This document shows positions 54,358-63,555 of a DNA stretch of 64,000 bases, in pieces. Both the position numbers and the translations under genes were made by a program. Source of the stretch: Lactobacillus isalae (GTDB taxonomy: Bacteria; Bacillota; Bacilli; Lactobacillales; Lactobacillaceae). The stretch is from NCBI RefSeq assembly GCF_947539375.1, contig NZ_OX443569.1:1178001-1242000 (forward strand). Reading direction: 5' to 3'. The notes beneath the pieces were generated by a model. It ran no database searches. It was given only the letters and a program-made list of their open reading frames with translations, and was not told the DNA's origin. The stretch's first letter is position 1. Every line of letters begins with the position of its first letter.

Positions 54358-55698
54358 CTATTCATTTTTACCAAACTCACGGAAAATTCGATTTCTTTCT
54401 TCAGCAGACATTGTAGTTTTCTTAGTTTGATTCTGTTTTTCATACTTCGACCAATCAGTTGTTTTACGAACTGTCTTTTTCGGAACACTATAATACTGAC
54501 GATTGCGTTTATTCTTACGCTCCTTAAGATAAGCAATTGCCTCGGTTGGTGTAGTAATCCCTTGTTGAAGCCAATCATTAGCAATACGATCAGCTAAGTT
54601 ATTGTTTAAAACTGAATCATATTCAAAACAAGTATGAACAATTAAATTAATTAAAGGCGGCGTTAGTCCCATTTGATCTTGCAAACGGAAGATAACTTTC
54701 TTTTCATTAGCAGTTACATAACCGCCCTTTTTCTCCTTTAATTCATACAAATAATCTGTCGGCACTTTACTATCTACTGCTCGAATTAAATCCGCATCGG
54801 TTTTAGATAGATTCTTAATTGCTTTTTCAGCATTCTTTGGCGCTTGTCGCAATTGCTTTTTAACCATTTCTTTATTACGGTTGAGACCAAAGTTTTCATT
54901 AACAGCATTTTGAATTGCATACATGTTCAGCTTTTCTGAACCAGCTGACATAGTAATTAAAGCAGTGTCTACAAATTCTTGTTCAGTTAAGTGGTAAAAA
55001 TCAATAATTTGTTTAATTTCTACCTGATGCCTTAAAACTTCTTCTTTCTTGATATGGTAACTCTCAAATAAATCAACCAGAAAGCTCCAATCAATTTTTA
55101 CTGGCTCATTGCCTAGTTTTATTTCTCCCTTAGCTTCTTTAGGGACTTCACTTGCGGCTTCTTTAACTTCAACTGGTGCATCGATTGCATTCTCAGCACT
55201 TAAGTGAAAAACATCAAAAAATCCACTCGTAACTTCTTTAGCATCCTTTAAACTAGCAAAGATCCGTGGAGTAAATTTTTTCACTAACTTATTAAAGGCT
55301 ACAGTACCCACTCGCTCTAATAATAAACTTGAAAGTAAAAAGGTATGAAAAAATTCGCCTGCTGAAGGAACTTTCTCCACTTCAAAAATTAAAACTTCTC
55401 CTAAAACAGGATTCGAACCCAAAAATGTCTTAACTAAACCAGTTGCTTCTAAATGATGCAGTGTTGAAAACAGATCTTCTAATTTCAGGTTCGTCTGATC
55501 TTGAAGTTGATATAAGGTTTTATAATCTTTAGCAAAAGGGACCTCATCAAATTCCTTAGTCAAAGTTATATATAGACCAACCCCCTGTATTCCAACAAGA
55601 GGCTCAAAAAGAGTCGTTAACACTCTGATATTCTCTTCATTAATAGCAACTTGATTAGCTACATAAAAAGGCTGCTTAGGATCAGCACTTTCAAACAC
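54358..55698 (-). CDS. dnaB: Replication initiation and membrane attachment protein DnaB
   Basis: Gram-positive DnaB (not the helicase): helps load helicase at oriC and in primosome assembly. Two DnaD-like (DDBH) domains; the second has YHLTEQEFVDTALITMSAG and the YSVPKKTVRKTTDWSKY tail. 446 residues. Starts 7 bases after nrdR and is followed by dnaI, the classic pair. Confidence 0.92.
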   Translation of the reverse strand: MFESADPKQPFYVANQVAINEENIRVLTTLFEPLVGIQGVGLYITLTKEFDEVPFAKDYKTLYQLQDQTNLKLEDLFSTLHHLEATGLVKTFLGSNPVLGEVLIFEVEKVPSAGEFFHTFLLSSLLLERVGTVAFNKLVKKFTPRIFASLKDAKEVTSGFFDVFHLSAENAIDAPVEVKEAASEVPKEAKGEIKLGNEPVKIDWSFLVDLFESYHIKKEEVLRHQVEIKQIIDFYHLTEQEFVDTALITMSAGSEKLNMYAIQNAVNENFGLNRNKEMVKKQLRQAPKNAEKAIKNLSKTDADLIRAVDSKVPTDYLYELKEKKGGYVTANEKKVIFRLQDQMGLTPPLINLIVHTCFEYDSVLNNNLADRIANDWLQQGITTPTEAIAYLKERKNKRNRQYYSVPKKTVRKTTDWSKYEKQNQTKKTTMSAEERNRIFREFGKNE

Positions 55699-55705
55699 AG
55701 GTTAC

Positions 55706-56170
55706 CTACTCCTTATCATGTTTAGCCATCATATCTTCCATGGCTTCCATAAATCCTGAGACATCTTTAAATTGACGATAAATACTTGCAAAGCGAATGT
55801 AAGCCACATCATCTAAATTAGCTAACTCTTTCATTACCAAGTTACCAATATCTTTAGATGAAATTTCATTAAGACCTTGTTTTCTAATTTCATTTTCGAC
55901 GTGGTCTACCAAAGTATCTAGTTGTTCGCTTGAAATTGGTCGCTTCTGGGCAGCCATCATTACACCATGCAAGATCTTATCACGGTTAAAGGCCTCACGG
56001 GTGCCGTCATTTTTAATTACTAATAAAGGTGAACGTTCCACTCTTTCAAAAGTTGTAAAACGAAAACCACAATTTTCACATTCTCTACGTCGTCTAATTG
56101 CTCTATTTTCATCGCTTGGACGAGAATCAATTACTCTTGAAGCATTCTTGTGACAGTTTGGACATTCCAT
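55706..56170 (-). CDS. nrdR: Transcriptional repressor NrdR
   Basis: Represses ribonucleotide reductase genes. Zinc ribbon CPNC ... CENC (residues 3-34) and an ATP-cone with VIKNDGTREAFNRDKIL. 154 residues. Follows coaE by 5 bases. The recognition of NrdR boxes near nrd genes is outside this window. Confidence 0.97.
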   Translation of the reverse strand: MECPNCHKNASRVIDSRPSDENRAIRRRRECENCGFRFTTFERVERSPLLVIKNDGTREAFNRDKILHGVMMAAQKRPISSEQLDTLVDHVENEIRKQGLNEISSKDIGNLVMKELANLDDVAYIRFASIYRQFKDVSGFMEAMEDMMAKHDKE

Positions 56171-56175
56171 TTTCT

Positions 56176-56772
56176 CTACCTGCCTATCTCTTGTAATAAA
56201 TCAGATAATTTTTTCTCTAAGTCACCTATTGTACCAGTATTTGCTACAACGTAGGTAGCTCTTTTTTCTTTCTCTCTTAGTGGCATTTGATTATTAATTC
56301 TAGCTAACGCTTCTTTTTTAGTAAAATTATTTCTTTTCATTAAACGCTTAATTTGCAACTCAGGTGAAATAGAAATAACTAAAACCCCATCACATAAGCT
56401 TTCAAAGCCTGATTCAAACAGCAAAGGAACATCAATCACAACTAATTTTTCTTTTTCTAAGCTATAGTGCTCCATTTGTCGTTTAATTTCTTGATGGACA
56501 AGTGGGTGCGTTAAATCATTAAGCTTTTTTAGTTTAGCTTTATCATTGAAAACTATTTCGCCTAACTGACGCCGATTAATTGTTTGATCATCATTGAGGA
56601 TATTAGTTCCAAAACAAGCAACTACTGCATTATAGCCACTTTGACCTACTTCCATTATCTGGTGCGCAATCAAATCTGAATCAATAATTGGAATATTTTT
56701 CTTTTTAAAAAAGTCATCAGCTGTACTTTTACCACTGGCAATTCCACCAGTTAAGCCTAAAAAATATGTCAT
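56176..56772 (-). CDS. coaE: Dephospho-CoA kinase
   Basis: Last step of CoA synthesis. P-loop GLTGGIASGKST at residues 5-16, DSDLIAHQIM and IDVPLLFESGFE. I start at ATG 56770-56772, which forms an ATGA overlap with the mutM stop; the longer frame to 56799 lies inside mutM and has no ribosome site. 198 residues. Confidence 0.96.
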   Translation of the reverse strand: MTYFLGLTGGIASGKSTADDFFKKKNIPIIDSDLIAHQIMEVGQSGYNAVVACFGTNILNDDQTINRRQLGEIVFNDKAKLKKLNDLTHPLVHQEIKRQMEHYSLEKEKLVVIDVPLLFESGFESLCDGVLVISISPELQIKRLMKRNNFTKKEALARINNQMPLREKEKRATYVVANTGTIGDLEKKLSDLLQEIGR

Positions 56773-57599
56773 TTGTATAACACCTGACAATGCGGACAAA
56801 AGGTCGTGCCGCGTCCGTTTACCTTAATCTTTTCTAAAACTGTGCCGCAATTACTGCACTCTTCACCAGCATGTCCATAAACTTGTAACATATTCTGGTA
56901 GCCACCAATATCACCATTTGCATCTAAATATGTATGAACTGTCGTGCCGCGTTCCTTAGTTGCAATAGTAATTGTCTGGTTAATATTGTGATATAAATCT
57001 GCCACCTTATCAGCGGGAATCGATTTTGCACTGCTTAAAGGATGAATTTTACTTTGCCAAAGGACTTCATCAACGTAAATATTTCCTAATCCACAGACTA
57101 TCGTTTGATCCAAGAGAGCATTTTTAATATTCTTCTTTTTTCTACTTAAAGCGTCAGTAAAATATTTTAAATTAAATTCAGCAGTATTAGGTTCCGGTCC
57201 CAGATGCCTAATTCCAGTAGTCTGTCTTTCAGTACCAGTTTCTACCAAGTGCATCCTGCCAAACTTTCGCACATCATCATAGCGTAAGGCTGTCCCATCT
57301 GTAAAAATAAATTCTACATGCTCATGCTTTCCTTTAGGCGCATCAGGAGTTACTAAATGGTACTTTCCTTCCATTCGTAAATGCGAAACCATCGTTAGAT
57401 CATCGTTGAACCTAAAAAGTAAATATTTACCATAACGATCAATTTTTAAAATCTTTTTATTAGTTAGTTTTTTTATAAATTCATCTGGATCGTTAACTAC
57501 AATCTTAGGATACCAGAGAATAATCTTAGCAATTGTCTTGCCTTTAACTAGAGGCGTTAGCGTTCGTCTAACTGTCTCAACTTCTGGCATTTCTGGCAT
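56769..57599 (-). CDS. mutM: Formamidopyrimidine-DNA glycosylase
   Basis: Removes oxidised purines (8-oxoguanine). Starts MPEMPEVETVRRTL, giving the catalytic N-terminal Pro after Met removal and Glu3. H2TH region QTIVCGLGNIYVDEVLW and a C-terminal zinc finger C-x2-C-x16-C-x2-C (CSNCGTV ... FCPHC). 276 residues. The second Met, at residue 4, is the usual Leu in MPELPEVE, so ATG 57599 is right. Confidence 0.97.
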   Translation of the reverse strand: MPEMPEVETVRRTLTPLVKGKTIAKIILWYPKIVVNDPDEFIKKLTNKKILKIDRYGKYLLFRFNDDLTMVSHLRMEGKYHLVTPDAPKGKHEHVEFIFTDGTALRYDDVRKFGRMHLVETGTERQTTGIRHLGPEPNTAEFNLKYFTDALSRKKKNIKNALLDQTIVCGLGNIYVDEVLWQSKIHPLSSAKSIPADKVADLYHNINQTITIATKERGTTVHTYLDANGDIGGYQNMLQVYGHAGEECSNCGTVLEKIKVNGRGTTFCPHCQVLYK

Positions 57600-57613
57600 T
57601 AAATCACCTACTT

Positions 57614-60274
57614 TTATTTAGCATCATACCAATTATGACCCCAGTTAGAATCAGCAATTAATGGCACATCTAATTTTACTGCTGATTGCATAACATCTGG
57701 AACAATTTTCTTAATCGTATCTAGCTCTTCTTTTGGTACATCAAAAATTAATTCATCGTGCACTTGTAAAACCATTTTAGTCTTTAAATGAAGTTCATCA
57801 AGTTTTTTCTGCATATTGATCATTGCAATCTTAATAATGTCAGCTGCTGATCCCTGAATTGGTGAATTGATTGCAGTTCTTTCTGCAAAACTTCTCACAT
57901 TAAAGTTCTTTGAATGGATATCTGGTAAGTAGCGTCTTCTATGCATAATTGTTTCTGCATAACCGTTCTCACGAGCTTTTTTAATCGCTTCATCCATATA
58001 ATCCTTAATTTGTGGATATTGTTCAAAATAGTTTTCAATAAAAGTCTTTGCTTGTTTGCGGCTAATGCCTAAATTCTTAGATAAGCCATACTCAGAAATC
58101 CCATAAACGATTCCAAAGTTAACTGCCTTAGCATGTCTACGCATTAAAGGCGTTACTTCATCAGGCGAATCTAAGTGGAAGATCTTCATAGCGGTGTGAG
58201 CGTGAATATCGTAGCCAGACTTAAACGCCTCTTGCATATGTTCATCCCCAGAAACATGAGCTAAAACTCTTAATTCAACCTGTGAATAGTCACAAGAGAA
58301 AATATAGCCATCCTTAGTTGACGGAACAAAAGCCTTTCTAATCTGCTTTCCTTCATCAGTTCTAGTTGGAATATTCTGTAAATTAGGATCTACTGAAGAA
58401 AGACGACCTGTTGCAGTCAAAGTCTGTAAATAACGAGTATGTATTCTGCTATCAGGCTGAATACAATCAAGTAGCCCTTTAACATAAGTATTTTGAATTT
58501 TAGCAATTTGACGGTAGTCCAAAATTTCTGAAACTATTGGGCTCTTCATCTTCAATTGTTCTAATACCTCAACAGATGTTGAATATCCGGTCTTGGTCTT
58601 TTTAATTGGTGGTAAGTTTAGCTTTTCAAAAAGAATGTGACCTAATTGCTTAGGTGAATTTAAGTTAAACTCTTCACCAGCTTGTTGATAAATTTTTTGC
58701 TCTAATTCTTGTAATTTAATGGCGAATTCATTACCAAGTTGATTCAAAACTGATGCTTCAACCTTAATCCCAGTAATCTCCATCTTTGCCAAAACAAAAG
58801 CAACCGGAATTTCAATTGTTTCATATAAATCATCTTGTTCATGATCTTTTAATTTTGCAAGAAGCGGCTCTTTTAGCTTTTCAATTACAGCAACCTTAGC
58901 TGCTAAATGCTCAAAGAATTCATCATCTTCAGGTACAGCCTGCTTTTTACCCTTACCATAAATTTCAAGATCAGTTTTTACTGAATAATCATCATATAGA
59001 TGAGCTACTTCGCCGAGATCGTTAGAATTATTTTCATTATTAACTAGATAAGAAGCAAGAAGCATGTCATAGTCTAAGCCTTCTGACTTAATATCTAATC
59101 GATGTAAGCCAACATAGGTTCTTTTAATATCAAAAACATTTTTCTTGATATCTTTATCTTCTAATATTTGACGAAGTGGGGCTTCTTGCAATAAAACTGC
59201 ATCTTTAGAAACGTAAATCTTATTGCCAACTTTTAATGAAAATCCTTCAATTGGAGCTAAGTGATAATTATCCCCAAGCATTGCTAAATAGAAAGTTACT
59301 TCTTTTTCATTAATTTTTTCTAGTTCAACAATATTTTCTTTTGTTAATTCAAGATATTCATATTTTTCAATTTCTTGTTTATTGCTATCAGTACCAGAGG
59401 TACCTAATTCAGATAGAAATTTCTTAAATCCTAATCGCTCATATAAATTACGCAGATCTTCAATGTTTGGATCTTGAAGTTTAGTATCAGCTAAAGTAAT
59501 TTCAACAGGAGAATCGCGATCAATAGTTGCTAATTTTTTAGCTAAAAATGCCTTATCTTTATCATTGATTAAATTCTCTTTTAACTTGGACTTCTTCATT
59601 TCATCCACATGTTCGTAAAGTTTTTCAACTGAACCATACTTTTGAATTAAGCGTGAAGCAGTCTTAGGACCGACCTTTGTTACACCTGGATAATTATCAG
59701 AATTATCGCCCATTAATGCCTTCATATCAATGAACTCTGTCGGAGTAACACCATTAACTTCTTTCATATGTTCTGGAGTGTATGCTTCAGTATCACCGAC
59801 CCCATTTTTAGTGATTAATACAGTAGTTTTATCAGAAGCAAGCTGAGTTAAATCACGGTCTCCGGTAACAATATCAACTGTATATCCTGCATCCTCTCCC
59901 ATTTTCGAAAGAGTCCCAATAATATCATCTGCTTCATAATCTTTTAGTTCGTAACTTTTTATTCCTAAGTCTTTAAGCAATTCGCGAATTACAGGTAATT
60001 GCTCTGATAATTCACTTGGAGTCTTTTGTCGACCACCTTTATAGTCTTGATACATTTTAGTTCTAAAAGTAACTTTTCCTGCATCAAAGGCTACTAATAC
60101 ATTAGTCGGCTGAGTCTGCTTTATAATTGCATCTAGCATATTTTTAAAAGTAAAAATTGCATTTGTATGCAAACCGTCTGGACTAGTAAAACGGTCAAGT
60201 TGACGGTATAAAGCATAAAAGGCACGAAAGGCCACTGAATTCCCGTCAATTAAAAGTAATTTCTTTTGTGCCAT
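57614..60274 (-). CDS. polA: DNA polymerase I
   Basis: 5'-3' exonuclease domain intact (DGNSVAFRAFYA, YEADDIIGTLS, GDRDLTQL, GDNSDNYPGV), then a degenerate 3'-5' exonuclease domain (no DxE where proofreading acidic residues are expected) and the polymerase with motif A SCDYSQVELRVLAH, RRxxKxxNFGIVYG (RRHAKAVNFGIVYG) and motif C QVHDELIFDVP. ATG 60274 has AAGGAG 6 bases upstream; the frame to 60304 does not. 886 residues. Confidence 0.97.
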   Translation of the reverse strand: MAQKKLLLIDGNSVAFRAFYALYRQLDRFTSPDGLHTNAIFTFKNMLDAIIKQTQPTNVLVAFDAGKVTFRTKMYQDYKGGRQKTPSELSEQLPVIRELLKDLGIKSYELKDYEADDIIGTLSKMGEDAGYTVDIVTGDRDLTQLASDKTTVLITKNGVGDTEAYTPEHMKEVNGVTPTEFIDMKALMGDNSDNYPGVTKVGPKTASRLIQKYGSVEKLYEHVDEMKKSKLKENLINDKDKAFLAKKLATIDRDSPVEITLADTKLQDPNIEDLRNLYERLGFKKFLSELGTSGTDSNKQEIEKYEYLELTKENIVELEKINEKEVTFYLAMLGDNYHLAPIEGFSLKVGNKIYVSKDAVLLQEAPLRQILEDKDIKKNVFDIKRTYVGLHRLDIKSEGLDYDMLLASYLVNNENNSNDLGEVAHLYDDYSVKTDLEIYGKGKKQAVPEDDEFFEHLAAKVAVIEKLKEPLLAKLKDHEQDDLYETIEIPVAFVLAKMEITGIKVEASVLNQLGNEFAIKLQELEQKIYQQAGEEFNLNSPKQLGHILFEKLNLPPIKKTKTGYSTSVEVLEQLKMKSPIVSEILDYRQIAKIQNTYVKGLLDCIQPDSRIHTRYLQTLTATGRLSSVDPNLQNIPTRTDEGKQIRKAFVPSTKDGYIFSCDYSQVELRVLAHVSGDEHMQEAFKSGYDIHAHTAMKIFHLDSPDEVTPLMRRHAKAVNFGIVYGISEYGLSKNLGISRKQAKTFIENYFEQYPQIKDYMDEAIKKARENGYAETIMHRRRYLPDIHSKNFNVRSFAERTAINSPIQGSAADIIKIAMINMQKKLDELHLKTKMVLQVHDELIFDVPKEELDTIKKIVPDVMQSAVKLDVPLIADSNWGHNWYDAK

Positions 60275-60290
60275 ATTTTTCTCCTTAAAT

Positions 60291-60329
60291 AAAAAAACTG
60301 TCAAATTAGTCTCTTAACTATTTTAACAG
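60291..60329 (-). terminator. Terminator of the MFS gene, directly before polA
   Basis: 13-bp stem with one mismatch, one G-U pair (60298-60310 and 60317-60329), 6-base loop, seven T (60291-60297). The polA ribosome site starts 4 bases after the T-run. Confidence 0.75.
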
Positions 60330-60419
60330 TTTTTCTTATTTGATTTAATTATCTACATTCTTTTAGTCATTAAATACTAAAAGCGATTATTTTTGTCTCT
60401 ACATCTTCCTTATAAGTAA

Positions 60420-61811
60420 CTATTCGCTTTTATTTGCTTGGGTAAACTTAAGAAAAATAGCAATAATAATCAAAACAAGAACCAGTAAGAAAATATAAGC
60501 TAAATGTGTACCATGAGCTGTTGGAATTGTGCCTTTTGAACCAGCATTTCTTTGCGCAAATGCTACAAAAGCAGCAGTTGTTGAAGTACCAACCGCACCA
60601 GCAAATTCTTGTAAAGTATTTAAAATTGCATTTCCTTGAGTTACTTCACTTTTTTCTAGATTGTCTAATGCATCTGTCATAACGCATCCCATCATCATTC
60701 CCATTCCGCCCATATAGAAAATATAGACAAATAGAATAAGAAGATTACTTAAGCGACTTGTAAAAATGGTAAAGATAAGTAGCTCTAATAACATGAAACT
60801 AGAACCAATTAAAATTGGTCTTCGTGCACCATACCGGTCTAGCAAACTTCCTCCAAAAGGTGCTAAAAATGCACCTGCAAAACCTGCTGGTAAAACGACT
60901 AATCCCGCAATCAAAGCAGAATTGCCATTAACTAATTGAATATAGTTTGGTAATAAAAACGCATTTCCTAACGAAATGATCTGTATCAAGAAAAAGCCCA
61001 CAGCATGAGCTGCAAAGAACTTATTTTTGAACAAACTTAAATCTAAAATCGGATCATTAATTTTTCTTGAACGATAAATAAGCAATCCTAACGAAATTAA
61101 AGCAATCAAAATAGCGCCTAAGCAATCAAGTGCCAAATAATTACCAGTACTTAAATTACTGAATCCTAAAATCATCCCGATAAAGAAGACAGCTATCAAT
61201 ACAATACTCAAAAGGTCAAACTTAACTTCACGCAATTCTGATTTTTGTTTAATTCCTACAATACCAAGTACTAAAGAAATTAAAATAAACGGAATCATAA
61301 TGTAAAAGATCCAGCGCCAACCTAAATGAGTTACTATTAACCCACCAAAAGTTGGGCCTAGAGCTGGCGCAATACCGGTGATCATATTTCCAACACCCAT
61401 CATTACCCCGACTCTACTCTTTGGAACCTGCTCCATAATGATATTAAACATTAATGGTAGAGCAATTCCCGTTCCTAATCCTTCGACAATTCGTCCCAAT
61501 AATAAAAATTCAAAATTAGGCGCACACGCTCCGATAATCAAGCCACTTAAATACAGCAAATTAGCTACAATAAACAAACTTTTTGTCTTAAAGCGCGTCT
61601 TCAAATTTGCTGACAAAGGCACAATAATCGATATCGTCAGCAAATAGATTGAAGTTAACCACTGAACTGTATTAGTGGTCAAATTAAATTCTTTCATCAA
61701 AGTCGGAAAGGCAATATTCATTGAAGTCTCAATAATTACACCACTAAAGGAGAGAATACCTGTCGCAAAAATTGCTGCTAAAACATGTTTAGGTATCTTT
61801 TCTTTAACCAT
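60420..61811 (-). CDS. MFS multidrug efflux transporter, DHA2 (EmrB/QacA) family
   Basis: 14-helix permease of 463 residues. DHA2 features: motif A-like PLSANLKTRFKTKSLF, motif C GIAPALGPTFGGLIV and motif D near LTTNTVQWLTSIYLL. Overlaps the end of the MarR gene by 8 bases (start GGAAGAG upstream). Substrate probably toxic amphiphiles; not provable here. Likely repressed by the adjacent MarR. Confidence 0.92.
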   Translation of the reverse strand: MVKEKIPKHVLAAIFATGILSFSGVIIETSMNIAFPTLMKEFNLTTNTVQWLTSIYLLTISIIVPLSANLKTRFKTKSLFIVANLLYLSGLIIGACAPNFEFLLLGRIVEGLGTGIALPLMFNIIMEQVPKSRVGVMMGVGNMITGIAPALGPTFGGLIVTHLGWRWIFYIMIPFILISLVLGIVGIKQKSELREVKFDLLSIVLIAVFFIGMILGFSNLSTGNYLALDCLGAILIALISLGLLIYRSRKINDPILDLSLFKNKFFAAHAVGFFLIQIISLGNAFLLPNYIQLVNGNSALIAGLVVLPAGFAGAFLAPFGGSLLDRYGARRPILIGSSFMLLELLIFTIFTSRLSNLLILFVYIFYMGGMGMMMGCVMTDALDNLEKSEVTQGNAILNTLQEFAGAVGTSTTAAFVAFAQRNAGSKGTIPTAHGTHLAYIFLLVLVLIIIAIFLKFTQANKSE

Positions 61812-62226
61812 TTGCTCTTCCTTCCTTAATATTTTCTAGAAATAATGTAATGGTATCAAGATCAGATGACGATAATTTTCCTAGAACTTCTTCATTATCT
61901 TGTTTCATATATTGCTTAATTTGGGGCACTAATTCTAAAGCAGATTCAGTCAATTGCGCATGCTTTTTTCGCTTATCTTTGGCATCGTCAATTCTAATAA
62001 CTAGCCCACGTTTCTCCATCCGTTGAAGCATGATTGTAGTTGTCGATCTCTTAATATTAAATTCATGCTCAATTTCATTTTGCGAAGCAGTGTTATCTTC
62101 ATGATTAGATAAAAAATCAATCACTGACATTTGTACTCCAGTTACGCCTAAACTACTTGCAAAAATTTCACGTTCCCGATCAATCTGAGTAGCTGCTTGC
62201 TTAATTAACTTTTTCAGAGGTTCCAT
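61804..62226 (-). CDS. MarR family transcriptional regulator
   Basis: 140-residue winged-helix dimer. Recognition region ASQNEIEHEFNIKRSTTTIMLQRMEKRGLVIRIDDAKDKRKKHAQLTE is characteristic. First gene of the unit with the DHA2 efflux pump, so the likely role is repression of the pump and of itself. Palindrome TTAGTTGTCTAACTAA lies between the -10 box and the start codon. Confidence 0.94.
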   Translation of the reverse strand: MEPLKKLIKQAATQIDREREIFASSLGVTGVQMSVIDFLSNHEDNTASQNEIEHEFNIKRSTTTIMLQRMEKRGLVIRIDDAKDKRKKHAQLTESALELVPQIKQYMKQDNEEVLGKLSSSDLDTITLFLENIKEGRANG

Positions 62227-62245
62227 ACTATCTCTTCTTATTTGG

Positions 62246-62292
62246 TTAGTTGTCTAACTAATTCATTATAAAACAAAATAGTTAGATATCAA
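62246..62292 (-). promoter_or_regulatory. Promoter and candidate MarR operator
   Basis: -10 TATAAT at 62265-62270 and -35 TTTGAT at about 62288-62293 (17-base spacer). Inverted repeat TTAGTT-GTCT-AACTAA (62246-62261) directly downstream of the -10; a related TAGTTAGATATC lies in the spacer. Bound repressor would block both marR and the pump gene. Confidence 0.6.
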
Positions 62293-62308
62293 ACAGATTT
62301 TTAGGACA

Positions 62309-62345
62309 AAAAAAAGAATCACATCTCTGCAAATGTGATTCCTTT
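62309..62345 (-). terminator. Terminator of the mannose PTS unit
   Basis: Stem GAATCACAT / ATGTGATTC (62316-62324, 62333-62341), eight T on the minus strand. Confidence 0.88.
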
Positions 62346-62387
62346 AAACAAGACTCTAAGCGAAAACAAATTATGGGGGAAAAGTTT

Positions 62388-62696
62388 TTATTTAGATTCT
62401 GCTTTTTTCGTGAAAATAGTTACTTTTTGTTGATAGTCATCTATCAACAAGTTTAAATTTTGTCGGCCCTTCCATTGTCCATAGCCAAAGACCGACATGC
62501 CCAAAGCTCCTAATACAAAGAGGACAATTCCTGCAATAAACAACCAAAGAGTTTTAGCATGGAAGTAATAAATTAATACAACTCCAATTGCACTAATCAT
62601 AAAAAACAAATTAAACCAAGATTTCAAATTTTTTAGCATCTTTTTTTGATAATTAACTTCGTTAACATAGCCTTTTCTTAACTCTTCAATTGTCAT
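62388..62696 (-). CDS. Small membrane protein downstream of mannose PTS
   Basis: Not recognised beyond a hypothetical membrane protein. 102 residues with two adjacent hydrophobic helices (about 28-46 and 52-72) flanked by Lys-rich segments. GGAGG lies before the ATG, 24 bases after the IID stop. It is not the DUF956 (ManO) family I would expect in this position in other lactic bacteria. Likely co-expressed with the PTS; role unknown. Confidence 0.75.
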   Translation of the reverse strand: MTIEELRKGYVNEVNYQKKMLKNLKSWFNLFFMISAIGVVLIYYFHAKTLWLFIAGIVLFVLGALGMSVFGYGQWKGRQNLNLLIDDYQQKVTIFTKKAESK

Positions 62697-62720
62697 TATT
62701 AATCTCCTCCAAGCTTTTAA

Positions 62721-63554
62721 TTAGTATGATAAACCTGGGTTGAAGAAGCCAACTAGTACACCTAAGAAGGCAACTCCAATTAAAATAATCATTGTCCAAA
62801 TAGCTGAAACATGTTTCTTAGCCATTAACCACCAACATAAGAAGGTAACAATAACGGTAAGTAAGCCAGGATAAATATTATCAAGCTGCTTTTGCAAGTC
62901 CATAAATACACGACCACTTGAGTCACGTAATTTCAATGATGTTGTAACACTTACCCAACTTGCAAGAACACCACCAACTACCATTCCACCAACAATAGAA
63001 ATAGCTTTACGAATTGCTTTACCTTGAGTACCGACTAAGATATCAACGGCTTTATCACCTAACTTATATCCACGGAAGTATAAGAAACGTTGACCAAAGT
63101 AAGCAATTAAACTCCAAGCAATAATGTAGAAAATAGCACCAACTGGTGAACCATTTCTTGACATCCCTAAGGCAATACCTAAAAGAATAGGGATTAAAGT
63201 ACCATCAATCAATGAGTCACCAATACCAGCAATTGGTCCCATTAAACCAGCACGCATGTCGTTAATAGTTTCACCATCAATACCCTTGCCGTTTGCACGA
63301 GCTTCTTCCAAACTAGCAGTAGTACCAATAATAACTGAACCTAACATAGGGTTAGTGTTAAAGAAAGCTGTATAAGCATGAATATTTTCTTGTTGCTCTT
63401 TCTTATCTGGGTACAATTCCTTAATAATTGGCAACATTGAAGCTAAGTATCCAAATGTCTGCATTTGTTCTTGTGAGAAACATGTTAATGCTCCCCAGAA
63501 CCATAAGTTAAAGGATTTATTTAATGTTTTGTGACTAATCTTCTTTTCATCCAT
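62721..63554 (-). CDS. manN: PTS system mannose-class IID component
   Basis: Membrane subunit of a glucose/mannose permease; with IIC it forms the channel and is also the receptor for several bacteriocins in other species. Signature SFNLWFWGALTCFSQEQMQTFGYL, GPIAGIGDSLIDGTLIPILLGIALG. I start at ATG 63552-63554 (MDEKKISHKT) with GAGG nearby; the longer open frame runs inside the IIC gene. 277 residues. One base after the IIC stop. Confidence 0.94.
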   Translation of the reverse strand: MDEKKISHKTLNKSFNLWFWGALTCFSQEQMQTFGYLASMLPIIKELYPDKKEQQENIHAYTAFFNTNPMLGSVIIGTTASLEEARANGKGIDGETINDMRAGLMGPIAGIGDSLIDGTLIPILLGIALGMSRNGSPVGAIFYIIAWSLIAYFGQRFLYFRGYKLGDKAVDILVGTQGKAIRKAISIVGGMVVGGVLASWVSVTTSLKLRDSSGRVFMDLQKQLDNIYPGLLTVIVTFLCWWLMAKKHVSAIWTMIILIGVAFLGVLVGFFNPGLSY

Positions 63555-63555
63555 T

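Noticed and set aside
60298-60310. TTGACA at the hairpin as -35 of polA
   Set aside because: The matching -10 would lie at the start codon itself, leaving no leader for the clear AAGGAG ribosome site.
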